The notes below the pieces were generated by a model. It searched no databases. It was not told the origin of the DNA and worked only from the letters and a program-made list of their open reading frames with translations. A stretch of 64,000 bases of DNA, taken from NCBI GenBank assembly GCA_001599755.1, contig BCHX01000007.1, positions 1-64,000 on the forward strand, written 5' to 3'. Both the position numbers and the translations under genes were made by a program. Origin of the DNA: Gliomastix tumulicola (taxonomy: Eukaryota > Ascomycota > Sordariomycetes > Hypocreales > Bionectriaceae). Positions 31,908 through 42,192 of this stretch are shown here, piece after piece (position 1 is the stretch's first letter; each line of letters begins with the position of its first letter).

Positions 31908-32527
31908 CTTTCAAGGCGATGATTGATGAATTCCTGGACCAAGTTGTCGAGGGGTTCAAGCCCTACAGATGCACATATACGAGGCTGGTTCATGCACACA
32001 GAGACCACAGCAGCGCAGATTGGCGAGTCGTTAGTGGGGTTATGAGTTGCTAGATAAGCGGCGGTGACACATGATAATGAGATAAGCTATCAATGCTGAA
32101 CTACTACCTACAGCTATCTCACCATGCCCCTTCAGTGTATCTGGAACGGCATCGGCATCGGTAGCGGGAATAAGGTCATGGCTATCGAAGTGATAAGGAG
32201 AGCCGAGACAATCAGACGCGCTACCGTGATAATGGCCTTAGCTCGGCTAGCAGCAACCGATGCCGGCTACGGAGAAGTGAGTTATCAGTTGCAGCCGACC
32301 TCCACATTGGGCCGGTTCTTTGACCCATGCACCGACCTGTGTGAGCGGATGCCGTCTCTGCGTGCCGTGCATCAATGTCGAGCCGTCACCGATGTAGAGC
32401 CGAGGGAAACGATCAGCAATGTCATCTTTCTGAGCTGTATCATAAGACCGAGCCCTCGCGCAGGCGTGCCATCAGACGATACAACACCACGGCAGACGAC
32501 AACAAGTCCCTGCTAATCAATCAAATC
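31908..32527. promoter_or_regulatory. Shared divergent promoter of transporter and hydantoinase genes
   Basis: About 620 bp with no gene. It carries at least five AGCCG/CGGCT half-sites (32201, 32244, 32264, 32381, 32398), the same pentamer found upstream of other genes in this block. A 5-mer this short is expected by chance a few times per kb, so the density rather than any single site is the point. Confidence 0.4.
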
Positions 32528-35500
32528 ATGGCGGGAACAACATCCGGAATACGCATAGCAATCGACAGAGGCGGCACATTCACTGATGCCTGGGCCTGGA
32601 TCCCCGAAACAAAAAAGACGCTCGTCATCAAAGTGCTCTCGCAAAGTCCGGATGAGTATGACGACGCACCAACCGAATGCATTCGCCAAATCCTCGAGAT
32701 CGCTGGCAACAAGCCTATTCCCAGGGGAGCGCTCTTGAACCTGGATCAGGTAGAATCGATCCGAATGGGCACTACGGTGGCAACGAATGCCCTCTTGGAG
32801 CGAAAAGGAGAGCGCACCGCGTTGGTCATCACCAAAGGCTTCCGCGACATACTGGCTATCGGCAACCAAGCCCGCCCTCACATCTTCGATCTATCTGTTC
32901 GTCGCATGAGCAAACTATACGAGACTGTGGTTGAGGTCGACGAGCGAGTGACAATCGAGAGCTTTGCGGAAGACCCAGAGCCCAAGTTTGTCGATGTGAA
33001 ATCAGACCCCGACCTGCGAATGGGGTTGTCCGGAGAGGTCATTCGGATTATCAAAGTGCCGGACTATGAGAAGGTCAGACAGGACCTGGAAGAGCTCTGG
33101 GGAGGAGGTTATAGGAGTGTAGCTATTGCAATGATGCATTCCTACACTTTCCAAGATCATGAGTTCGGCGTGGCTGGCATTGCGAGGACGCTTGGCTTCA
33201 GGGTCTCGGCTTCTTCGGAGCTTCAGAAGATGTCAAAGATTGTACCGCGGTCTCAATCAGCGGTTGCCGACGCCTACTTATCGCCGGTAACAGATACATA
33301 TCTAGAGAGCTTCAGGAAAGGGTTCGAGGGCCACCTTGAGGATTCCAATGCTGGAAAGCTCTTCTTGAATCAGTCCGACGGCGGACTGACTACCTACACC
33401 AACTTCACGGGACTTCGAGGAGTCCTGAGTGGCCCCGCGGGCGGCGTCATCGGACTCTCTAAAACTTGTTATGATGGCAACGATTCAACCCCTGTTCTCG
33501 GGTTCGACAGTAGGTTTCCCTCATTACTTCTGTCTGGGATATCTATAGACTAACAGTTCCTAGTGGGCGGTACCAGCACAGACGTAGCCCGTTATGCCGG
33601 GACTTTGGAGCATATTTTTGAGAGCACGATTGCTGAGGTTACTATCCAGACACCTCAACTGGATATCAATACAGTTGCTGCCGGTGGTGGGTCGATATTG
33701 ACCTGGGAAAATGGTCTGTTCAAGGTCGGGCCTGGGAGCGCAGGTGCCAATCCTGGACCGGCATGCTATGGGCGAGGAGGACCATTGACTGTGACCGACG
33801 CCAACTTCTTCCTCGGAAGAATTGTACCGGATCTTTTCCCTCGGCCTCTGGACTTTGGGATCGTCAAATCAAAATTCGACGAGCTGACAAATGCCATCAA
33901 CCGGGACAAAGAGGGTGACATTCGGTTCACACCAGAGGAAGTCGCAATGGGATTCATCTCTATTGCGAATACGACAATGACAAGGCCAATCAGAACGCTA
34001 AGCGAAGGCCGCGGGTTTCAAACCGGTGCGCATAACTTGGGCTGTTTTGGGGGTGCAGGTGGGCAGCACGCTGTCGCGGTAGCCAGAGACCTTGGAATCC
34101 AACGCGTCATCATTCCTCGCTACTCTAGCATTTTGTCGGCCTATGGAATGGCACTTGCCGATGTGGTCGTGGAGAATCAAGAGCCGGATACGGTCATCTT
34201 CTCGGACAGCGCCGTGCCTCAGCTCCAAAGCCGGTTTGAAAGACTTTGCCGCCAAGGTCATCAAGGACTGGTATCCCAGGGGTTCAAGGACGACGAGATT
34301 GTGCACGAACTTTTCCTCAACATGCGTTATCAGGGCAGCGATACGTCTTTGATGATCTCGCATCCTGGGACGCTAGCTGGGTTCAACCAAGCGTTCATCG
34401 ACCGACATCACCAGGAATTTGGCTTTACACAGCCTCGCCCCATCATTGTTGAGGACGCGAGAGTCAGGAGCGTCGGCAAAGGGGCGGATCTCAAGCTTAC
34501 TAGTCCTTTCGATGAACTACGGAGAATCCAATCGTCACCCCCGGTCTCTCCTATTCAACCAGAGTCCACGACTAAGGTGTACTTCGAAAACCGTGGCTGG
34601 ACCGACACTGGCTTGTATTACCTCAATGACTTCCCCGTTGGCAGCCGGGTTCAAGGGCCTGCCATGGTCGTCGACAAGACGCAGACTATCGTCGTTGACC
34701 CATCAAGCGCTGCTACGATCCTACCAGAACACGTGATCCTGGAGATACTCGACGTGGAGGACGTCAAAGTCACAACGAACCCAACGGTCGTCGACCCAGT
34801 TCAGCTGAGTATTTTCAGCCACCGATTCATGAGTGTTGCAGAACAGATGGGCCAGACGATGCAGAAGACTTCTATCTCGGTGAATATCAAGGAGCGCCTT
34901 GACTTTTCTTGTGCCGTGTTCTCAGCCGATGGAGGGCTTGTGGCTAATGCACCACACATCCCTGGCCATCTTGGGTCCATGAGCTATGCTATTGCCTACC
35001 AAGCGAAGCTCTATGGTCCTGGAGAGCTCAAGCGTGGCGATGTTCTTCTGAGCAACCACCCGCGGGCGGGTGGCACTCACTTGCCTGACCTCACAGTCAC
35101 CACACCTGTCTTTGACGACAAGGACCCTACCAAGATCCTGTTCTTCGTCGCGAATCGGGGCCACCACGCCGACATTGGTGGAATCCAGCCTGGATCCATG
35201 CCACCACACTCAACGGAGTTGTGGCAAGAGGGCGTGGCTGTCGAGACCTTCAAGATTGTCAAGGAAGGTGTATTTGATGATGCCGGTTTACACCGGATCT
35301 TGGTCGATATTCCAGGCTCGTACCCTGGTTGCAGCGGAACCAGGACGCTCAAAGACAACATTGCGGATCTGCAGGCAGCCATTGCCGCCAACAATCGTGG
35401 GATTCAGCTCATCACCGCATTGGTCAATGAATACTCCTGGCCGGTAGTCGAATTCTATATGGAGGCCATCCAAAACAACGCTGCGCAGGCTGTTCGGCAA

Positions 35501-36582
35501 CTTCTGAAGACGTTCGCCCGGAAGTTTGCTGGCCAAGACCTGCAGGCTACAGATTACCTGGACGATGGAACGCCTTTATCCCTTAAGATTACGATCGACG
35601 AGGACTCGGGAGATGCCACCTTTGATTTTGAAGGGACTGGCCACGAGCATTACGGCAACCTCAATTGTCCCCCAGCTGTTATGTTCTCTGGCATCATGGT
35701 TCGTAAATCCCCGTTGCCAGTAATGTCTTCCCTACTAACTCGATGCAGTACTGCCTCCGGTCCATGATTGCTACAGACACGCCACTGAATCAAGGATGTC
35801 TGGCGCCTATAAAGCTCAAGCTGCCCCCTGACACTATCCTTTCACCCTCCCTGAAGGCTGCAACGGTTGGTTCAAATGTTGAGACCTCGCAGAGAATCGT
35901 CGATCTGGTCTTCAAAGCATTCCAGGCATGCGCAGCTTCTCAGGGAACATGCAACAACCTGACGTTCGGATATGGAGGCACCGACCCCAATACTCAGGAA
36001 GTGACCAAAGGATTTGGGTACTACGAGACTATTGCGGGCGGATCGGGAGCCGGCGCTGATTGGGAGGGAGAAAGTGGTGTTCACACTCATGTGACCAACA
36101 CGAGGATTTCCGACCCTGAGACGTTCGAGCGCCGATACCCAGTCTTGCTCCACGAGTTCTCTATCAGAACTGGCAGCGGCGGAGAAGGATTGCATCGTGG
36201 CGGCGATGGATGTATCCGAGACATAGAATTCCGGATGCCTCTACAAGTCTCTATTCTGTCCGAGCGAAGGGTCATCGCCCCGTATGGCATGACAGGTGGT
36301 GGTGAGGGAAAACGAGGACTGAATCTTTGGATACGGCGCGATGCCGAAGATAACACCGTTCGGACGATTAATTTAGGCGGAAAAGCCACCGCAAACATGA
36401 ACGCTGGAGACAGAATCATTGTTCTTACGCCAGGCGGTGGTGGCTACGGGCCAGACCCAAACACTCAAGAGAAGAAGGAGCTTTTTGGGGTGTTCAAGAT
36501 TGGGGAGAAGTTTGCAAACAAGACACCCGCCACGACAAATGGGAGCGTGGCGCAGAGAAACTTCACTGCTCAGGGTAACTGA
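32528..36582 (+). CDS. ATP-dependent hydantoinase / 5-oxoprolinase (HyuA-HyuB fusion)
   Basis: Three exons (32528-33509, 33564-35698, 35749-36582) give 1316 residues, the usual length of the eukaryotic fused enzyme. The N-terminal HyuA part starts with RIAIDRGGTFTDAWAW, followed by RMGTTVATNALLERKGERTA, the SGPAGGVIG block and MGGTSTDVARYAG (rebuilt across intron 1). The HyuB part has HIPGHLGSMSYAI, GDVLLSNHPRAGGTHLPDLT, ANRGHHADIGG, TPLNQGCLAPIKL (intron 2 lies just before it) and GGGGYG near the end. The family opens 5-oxoproline or hydantoin rings using ATP. Sequence alone does not separate the two; the adjacent D-carbamoylase and D-amino-acid oxidase favour a hydantoin-type substrate. The second intron has a weak GTTCGT donor. 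Confidence 0.9.
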
Positions 36583-36704
36583 AGGACAAAGCGAGTAGAA
36601 TAGGAAGACATGATAGATTGACATCGATGACGAAGTTCGCTGAAATGAGACCCTGCGAAGACTTGCACCGTCCAAATCCTACCATTCAAAAGAGCCCTTT
36701 CGCT

Positions 36705-38533
36705 CTAGTCACGGATTTGTTGAAGCCCACGGTACTGCCAGTTGGAAATATAAGTCTCAAATGCCTGCTCGCCGTGCTTGCCATTTGTTGTAGCAAATGC
36801 CCCAACAACGGTACCTTAAACAAAGATCAGCTTGAGTACTAGTAATCATGAAACGGTGAGAGGATGGGCATACCTGAGTAGTAAGGCACTAGCTGAGACC
36901 CTTTGCAGTAGCCAAATACTTGTTTCTCGGTATATCCTTCTCGACCAGCCACACCAGCCGCGAACTCAAAGTGTGTGCTATTGACAGCCTCGATTTGTAA
37001 CGTCAGCTTGCTGGTTTCCCAACCCCTGGGTAGCTGCGTGACATTGCTTGGAACATCATCTCGACCTCGGTATGGTGTCTCTGAGTGTCCACGAAACCGA
37101 AGGTGTGGCCTCAGATCTTGACTTCCATTTGCCTTCAACATAACGATGCCAAGATCAAAGTGTTGTGCCTGATCCTGAATAATAGACACTCCCACTTCCA
37201 TTTCCTCTTTGGTAAGACAGTCAGCCCAATCAACATCGATGCTGAATTTAAATAAAGAATGAGCCTGACGACGGCCGATGAAAGTCTGGCCACGACCAAG
37301 CGCAAAGTCTGCATCGAAGCCCGTCAGGTTCAGTACTGACGACTTGAGGGCCAGAGTGTTCCAGTGTCCAGGCGGAGAAATCCGGTAGTTTCTCGTTTTG
37401 GGCAATCTCCAATGCACGAGGTGAATCGGTATATTGCTTCCAGGAGAAAACGTGAGATTGTCATCGGCAGAGTTCAGTTGGCCTTCACCCTCCATGACGA
37501 ACGATTTGTCAGGTAGCGGCCACCCTTCCATTTCCCCTTTGACAGGGGCGAATATTGGGAATTCATCATCCTCCCAAGTCACTGGCGTAAGGACAGTCTC
37601 TCTGCCCATCGGCAAATCGCCAAAGTATGGCCCAGGTTCCTCGCCATACGAGCCACCAGCTCGGACAGCTAATGCTGACGCCCACCATTTTCCATTCCCG
37701 TCTTGGAAGAGATCAGCATGACCAACGGCTTGAAAATAAGAGCTTGTGTCGTTGGCTGCCGTCAGAAGCGGATTGCGCGGGGCAGGTTCGTATGTGCCTC
37801 CGATGCTGCGTGATCGAGCCATGGTGACCATGTGATTCTCCCTCGTGCCTCCTTCAGCCAGAAGAAGGTAGTACCAACCATCACGCTTCCAAATGTGAGG
37901 AGCTTCTGGTGAGGCCCCGCCTGTTCCGTTCCATGGCATGATGATCTCGCCTATCTCGCCAGTCGCAAAGTCGAGCGGTGCATGCATGATGCCGGGATAG
38001 TAGGCAGCAGTGTGTGCCCCAGAGACCCAAGTTGCACCATCGTCGTCCCAGAAAGGTGACGGGTCGAAACCGGGGAAACTAAAGTGGACAGGATCAGACC
38101 ACGCATCCGAACTGAATGGATCCTCGGTGGTCATGAGAAAATTGTCCCATCTGGAATCGTTGGTACGCGGCAATTGCTGGTTCACAAGAGTGCTCATCAG
38201 ATAGAAGACACCCTCGTGGAACCGTAATGTCGGAGCATAGATGCCACTGGTGGCGCGAGGGAGGAAAGCCAAGCCAGGCAGCTGATCTGTCCGGCTAAGA
38301 GCATTGGACACATGCTTCCAGTTGACCAGATCTTTACTCGCATGGATAGGAAGACCTGGGAAGGTGAGGAAGCTGGATGTAACGCAGAAAAAAGTGGCAT
38401 CGTACTCTGGAACGAATATACAGCTGGGGTCTGGATGAAAGCCACTAATTATGGGATTCTGGAAGGTGGAATTTTGGGCTGCGGAGGACCCGAGGAGGCA
38501 AACTCCAGCTATGAATGAGTATGATGGTCTCAT
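36705..38533 (-). CDS. Secreted glycoside hydrolase family 43 (xylosidase/arabinofuranosidase-like)
   Basis: Two exons (38533-36874 and 36814-36705) give 589 residues. Without the intron the frame stops early; with it the protein gains GTVVGAFATTNG and a YISNWQYRG ending, as in other family members. Signal peptide: about residues 1-19 (MRPSYSFIAGVCLLGSSAA). The five-bladed propeller follows (about 25-320), with the base Asp about residue 35 in FHPDPSC, APTLRFHEGVFYL, DPSPFWDDDGATWV, and the acid Glu in SPEAPHIWKRDGWYYLL. A C-terminal beta-sandwich starts at about 350. It would release xylose or arabinose from hemicellulose outside the cell. Several N-glycosylation sequons are present. It converges with the hydantoinase gene and is divergent from the SDR gene. 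Confidence 0.9.
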
Positions 38534-39277
38534 AGTATCAATTATGCCGGAGGGTTGATACGCGTCGTCTGCTCTCGGGAGTACAGAGAGACATCAAGCG
38601 GTCAGAGACACGAGGTATTCATATCCGCGCCATGACCAGACATCAGCCTAAACAATTCGGCTTCTTAGAGAGAATGATATCCCGAGTTACCAGATTCCTG
38701 TTACTGTTCCCCGCACCATGATGAAGACGCGAGCCGCCAGACCGACGATGATCATCCTCCTCCAGCTCAACCCACGCATTTAGGAGGCGGGGCCATACGC
38801 CTTTTCCGAAGAGCTGATGGACGTTTTCCGAAATAGCCTAAAGTACTCCGACCGACATTTGTGCAAGGGTGAGTGAGTGAATATGGACCGTGGTTAGCCA
38901 GCAAAGATGGAGAATCCCTGAATCCCCAGACAGCACAAGACCGTAATGTATCGAGGCGAACCAGAGCCGTTGGAAAGGCACCGTTTATCGGTTCTTGTCG
39001 AGTTCAAGGGATGATGAACACCATGAATGTCTGGCCGCATGGTCGCATCCAGCGTGTGGGGAAATATCCGTGGTCGGACATAAAATGTCCGATCTCATAG
39101 AACCGCAGGTTTCTGGCAGTTCGAATGGATTGTTCCAGCACTGGCTGATAAGTAGTCGTCGAGTCATGATCCTGACCTTAGAGTCTCGACGAATGCTTTC
39201 ATCGTTCTTTCGGATTGACCAGTCTCTGCCCAAACTCCACCAAGCTCTCGTTCTTAGCCACTTCCCTTCAGGTGAAG
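38534..39277. promoter_or_regulatory. Divergent GH43/SDR promoter with TCGGACAT-AAA-ATGTCCGA palindrome
   Basis: About 740 bp with no gene. At 39074-39092 a perfect inverted repeat has 8-bp arms and a 3-bp spacer (CGG-N11-CCG at its core), about 185 bp before the SDR start. The same 8-mer occurs in three other promoter regions of this cluster. Confidence 0.6.
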
Positions 39278-40126
39278 ATGCTAGACGGACGAGCTTCGAG
39301 CTCTGCTTCCCGCGAGGAAGACCTCATAGGCAAAGTCGCTCTTGTCACCGGAGCCAGCAGAGGGATTGGATACGCGATTGCCCTCCATCTTGCCAAGCGG
39401 GGTGCTAGCATTCTAGCAACTTCGACAAGCTCCAGCAAGCAGGTTGACGATCTCTATGCTGAGATCAGGTCTGTCCATGCGCGATTTGAGGATACCCGCC
39501 CGAAGATATTCCACCAGGCAGTTTCTCTAGACGATCCAGAAGCGCATGTAACGATTGCGGATGCAGTCCAGAGAAACTTTAGCGGCCAAATCGACATCTT
39601 CATCAACAATGCCGCAATTACTGACCGCACGTTCCCTGGAGAGCTCGACACAAAAACGCTGGACAGGCTCCTACGCTGCAACATCCGAACTCCGGCCTTA
39701 GTCACCGACGAGCTCGTCAAGAGACGGTACTTTAGAAGAGAAAGCCGGATTATATTCATTAGTAGCGCGGAGAGCGTCAATTGCGAGCCGGACGTATCCA
39801 TTTACGCCTCGACAAAAGCTGCGAATGAAGCAATGGCCCGGTGCTACGCCAATGCTTTCGGTGGCAGGAATCATGCATTCGAGTTCATGGCTGGCACCAC
39901 AGCAAACAGCGTGCTCACGGGGCTCACAGAGACAGGGGGTGTTCAACAGTATGGGACGGAGGTCTGGGAGAAATTGCAGCAGTTCTGGGTTGGCAAGCAG
40001 GCCATACCAAGGTTGGGCAAACCGGATGATGTGGCTGACGTGGTGGGATTCTTATGTAGTAGAGAGGGCAGATGGATCACTGGGAGCAAAATCAGTGCCA
40101 ATGGTGGTAGTATTGCCGTCATATAA
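39278..40126 (+). CDS. Short-chain dehydrogenase/reductase (SDR)
   Basis: A 282-residue single-exon protein read from the ATG before LDGRASSSAS; no ATG lies upstream in frame. The classical SDR signature is complete: cofactor motif TGASRGIGYAIAL, IFINNAAITDR, catalytic Ser in FISSAESV, and the YASTK active-site Tyr/Lys, with RLGKPDDVADVVGFLCS and ISANGG near the C terminus. The family interconverts alcohols and ketones with NAD(P). The substrate is not evident. Its promoter palindrome and its neighbours (GH43, sugar dehydrogenase-like, reductase, lactonase, sugar porter) suggest a sugar or sugar derivative. Cytosolic by lack of signals. Confidence 0.9.
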   Translation: MLDGRASSSASREEDLIGKVALVTGASRGIGYAIALHLAKRGASILATSTSSSKQVDDLYAEIRSVHARFEDTRPKIFHQAVSLDDPEAHVTIADAVQRNFSGQIDIFINNAAITDRTFPGELDTKTLDRLLRCNIRTPALVTDELVKRRYFRRESRIIFISSAESVNCEPDVSIYASTKAANEAMARCYANAFGGRNHAFEFMAGTTANSVLTGLTETGGVQQYGTEVWEKLQQFWVGKQAIPRLGKPDDVADVVGFLCSREGRWITGSKISANGGSIAVI

Positions 40127-40665
40127 CTCATAGTATACTTTGTCAATTATTGCTTCATCTTGATTATCTCTGGCTGTCTTGTGTGAGAAGAACGGGTGCA
40201 TCCAGCCTCAAGCTGCTCAGATTATGCAGCATAGAAGGACCTCAGAGATCCTCTCACAACAAGGTAGTCGGGGATAGCTACGCTCGGACTAAATGAGCTG
40301 CAAATCTGAAAACGCTGATCAGATGTCCCAAGTGAAGGACCGGACAAGACTCCATGTAGAAGCGGAGGTGGCTTGGGAAGGCCGGAAAATTTATATCCGA
40401 TCGGATCGGACGTAGCAACACAGCGTGCACGATTTCGGATTGCCACGGGTCCGGACATGATGCTCTTCTTGCGCGTACAGTGTAGTAACCCTGTAATTGG
40501 GGAAATCGATGTCAAGATTCTCGAACCGGACCCGGTCGATCGCAGACGCTAACTTAGCTGACTGAAGTCCGGTTATGTGCTTGCAATAAAACCTGGATAT
40601 GGGCGAGCAGTAGTTCGGACACAGATGCTCGCTCACGCCTTTTGAGAAGACCCCAAACACACATC
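40127..40665. promoter_or_regulatory. Promoter of the Gfo/Idh gene
   Basis: No gene seen. It has a 12-bp perfect palindrome ATCCGATCGGAT (40395-40406), a CCGGACAT at 40451-40458 (one base from the cluster 8-mer), and TTCGGACACA near 40614. Confidence 0.5.
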
Positions 40666-42020
40666 ATGGCTACTCAACGTCGTCTCAAACTCGCTCTTAT
40701 CGGCCTCGGTCGTCTGGGCGCTATTCGTGCGCGCATCCTCGCCTTTCAACAGCCACGCATCGAGCTGGTTGCTGTTTGCGACACCAAGCCGGGAAGCGAT
40801 GAGTGGGCGGCTGCCAACCTTCCGCCATCCATCAAATACTATGCAGACCCTGAGGACTGTATGAAGAATAGTGGTGCTGAGGCGGTTCTCATTTCAACTG
40901 CGACTGCTACGCACGCGCCTCTCATCTTGAAGGGGTTTGAGCTCGGTCTCGTAAGTCACATCAGCTATCGCTCATTGTTTGAACCCGAGGGATCTAATAT
41001 CCTCGAAGCACGTAATGTGCGAGAAGCCCATTGCGGTGGATGTCATCACGACGAAGGAAGTTCTTGCAGAATCCAAGTCCAAGCCTCACCTCAAGTTTCT
41101 TGTTCCGTTCTGTAGGCGATGTGAGTAATTACGTCAGCGACAGCATGGCTGTCTCTGTCCCGTCGGTTCCGACCATCAGCTAAACATCTAATAGACGATG
41201 AGTCCTATCGTGCGGCAAAGGAGATGGTAGAGACCGGCGCTTTGGGTGATATCCACGCCGTCGAGACCACCTGCCTCGATCAACAAGACCCGACCGGTAT
41301 GTCTTTGATACCTGCTATCCCGTGTCTGAGTCTCCTAACGTGTATTGTAGGGTTCTTCGTTACCTTTTCCGCACAATCCGGAGGTATCTTTGTCGACATG
41401 GGTGTCCACGACGTAGGTCACGAATCATCTTAATACTATCACAAGCTCTTCTAATAAACGTCTTGCAGATTGATATCGGCAGATACTACCTGAACGTCAC
41501 GTCAGGGCTCTCGAATCCCAAGAAGCAGGTCAACAGGGTCATCGCAATGGGGCAGCAGGCGGTGTACGGCGAGCTCGCAAAATACGGTGACTGCGACAAT
41601 GGCTGGGGAATGGTGGAGTTTGCGAACGGCAAGGTGCTTACCTCGCACCTGGGACGCACACTCACAAACGGCTTCGAGAGCTGTACCCGCGTGTGTGGCA
41701 CGAAAGCTCACTCTATTGTCAATGGCAACTCGACCATAAACCGTGTCGAGGTTCGAGACGCCCACGGTGTCCGTACGGCCACGACCCCTGACGCATTCGT
41801 CCTTTACGACAAATCCTTCATCAACGACCTCGCCGAGTTCGCCACTGCCATCCTTGACGACAAGCCGCTCACGTGTACACCCGATGATGCCTACGAGGCA
41901 GCCAAGATTGCCACAGCTCTGCAGTACTCCTTCCGCAATGGAGTGCCGGTGTACTTTGACGACGAGGGACTTCCTATCATGGAGGTTCGCGGGATCAGCG
42001 GTGCATCTACAACGCAGTAA
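40666..42020 (+). CDS. Gfo/Idh/MocA-family NAD(P)-dependent oxidoreductase
   Basis: Five exons (40666-40950, 41009-41120, 41195-41296, 41351-41412, 41469-42020) give 370 residues. The N-terminal Rossmann fold begins KLALIGLGRLGAIRARIL. The family's EKP motif appears only after splicing (HVMCEKPIAVDV), followed by DESYRAAKEMVETGALGD, CLDQQDPTG, GIFVDMGVHD (metal/catalytic region) and DIGRYYLN. The last exon holds the open beta-sheet substrate domain and ends DDAYEAAKIATALQYSF. Relatives oxidise sugars, inositols and sugar acids. It most resembles fungal inositol-dehydrogenase-like proteins, but the substrate is not proven. Product lactones or ketones could feed the lactonase of the same cluster (inference). 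Confidence 0.88.
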
Positions 42021-42192
42021 ATACGATTGCTCAATCAATAGACAATTGGAAATATTTCACATTGCTGGTCCAAGAATGACGCGTGCTAGAAAGCAGGCAC
42101 ATTTTATTCAGGCTCCGGGGCGAGTTGGCTGACAATGAGTGTATTGATGTCTTAGAGCTCTAGTCGCAAGTCTTGGCTAGCCTCTGTCACGA

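Noticed and set aside
36839..36873. Uninterrupted 564-residue form of the GH43 enzyme
   Set aside because: The last residues look like intron translation; splicing to 36814 adds the conserved family C terminus in frame.
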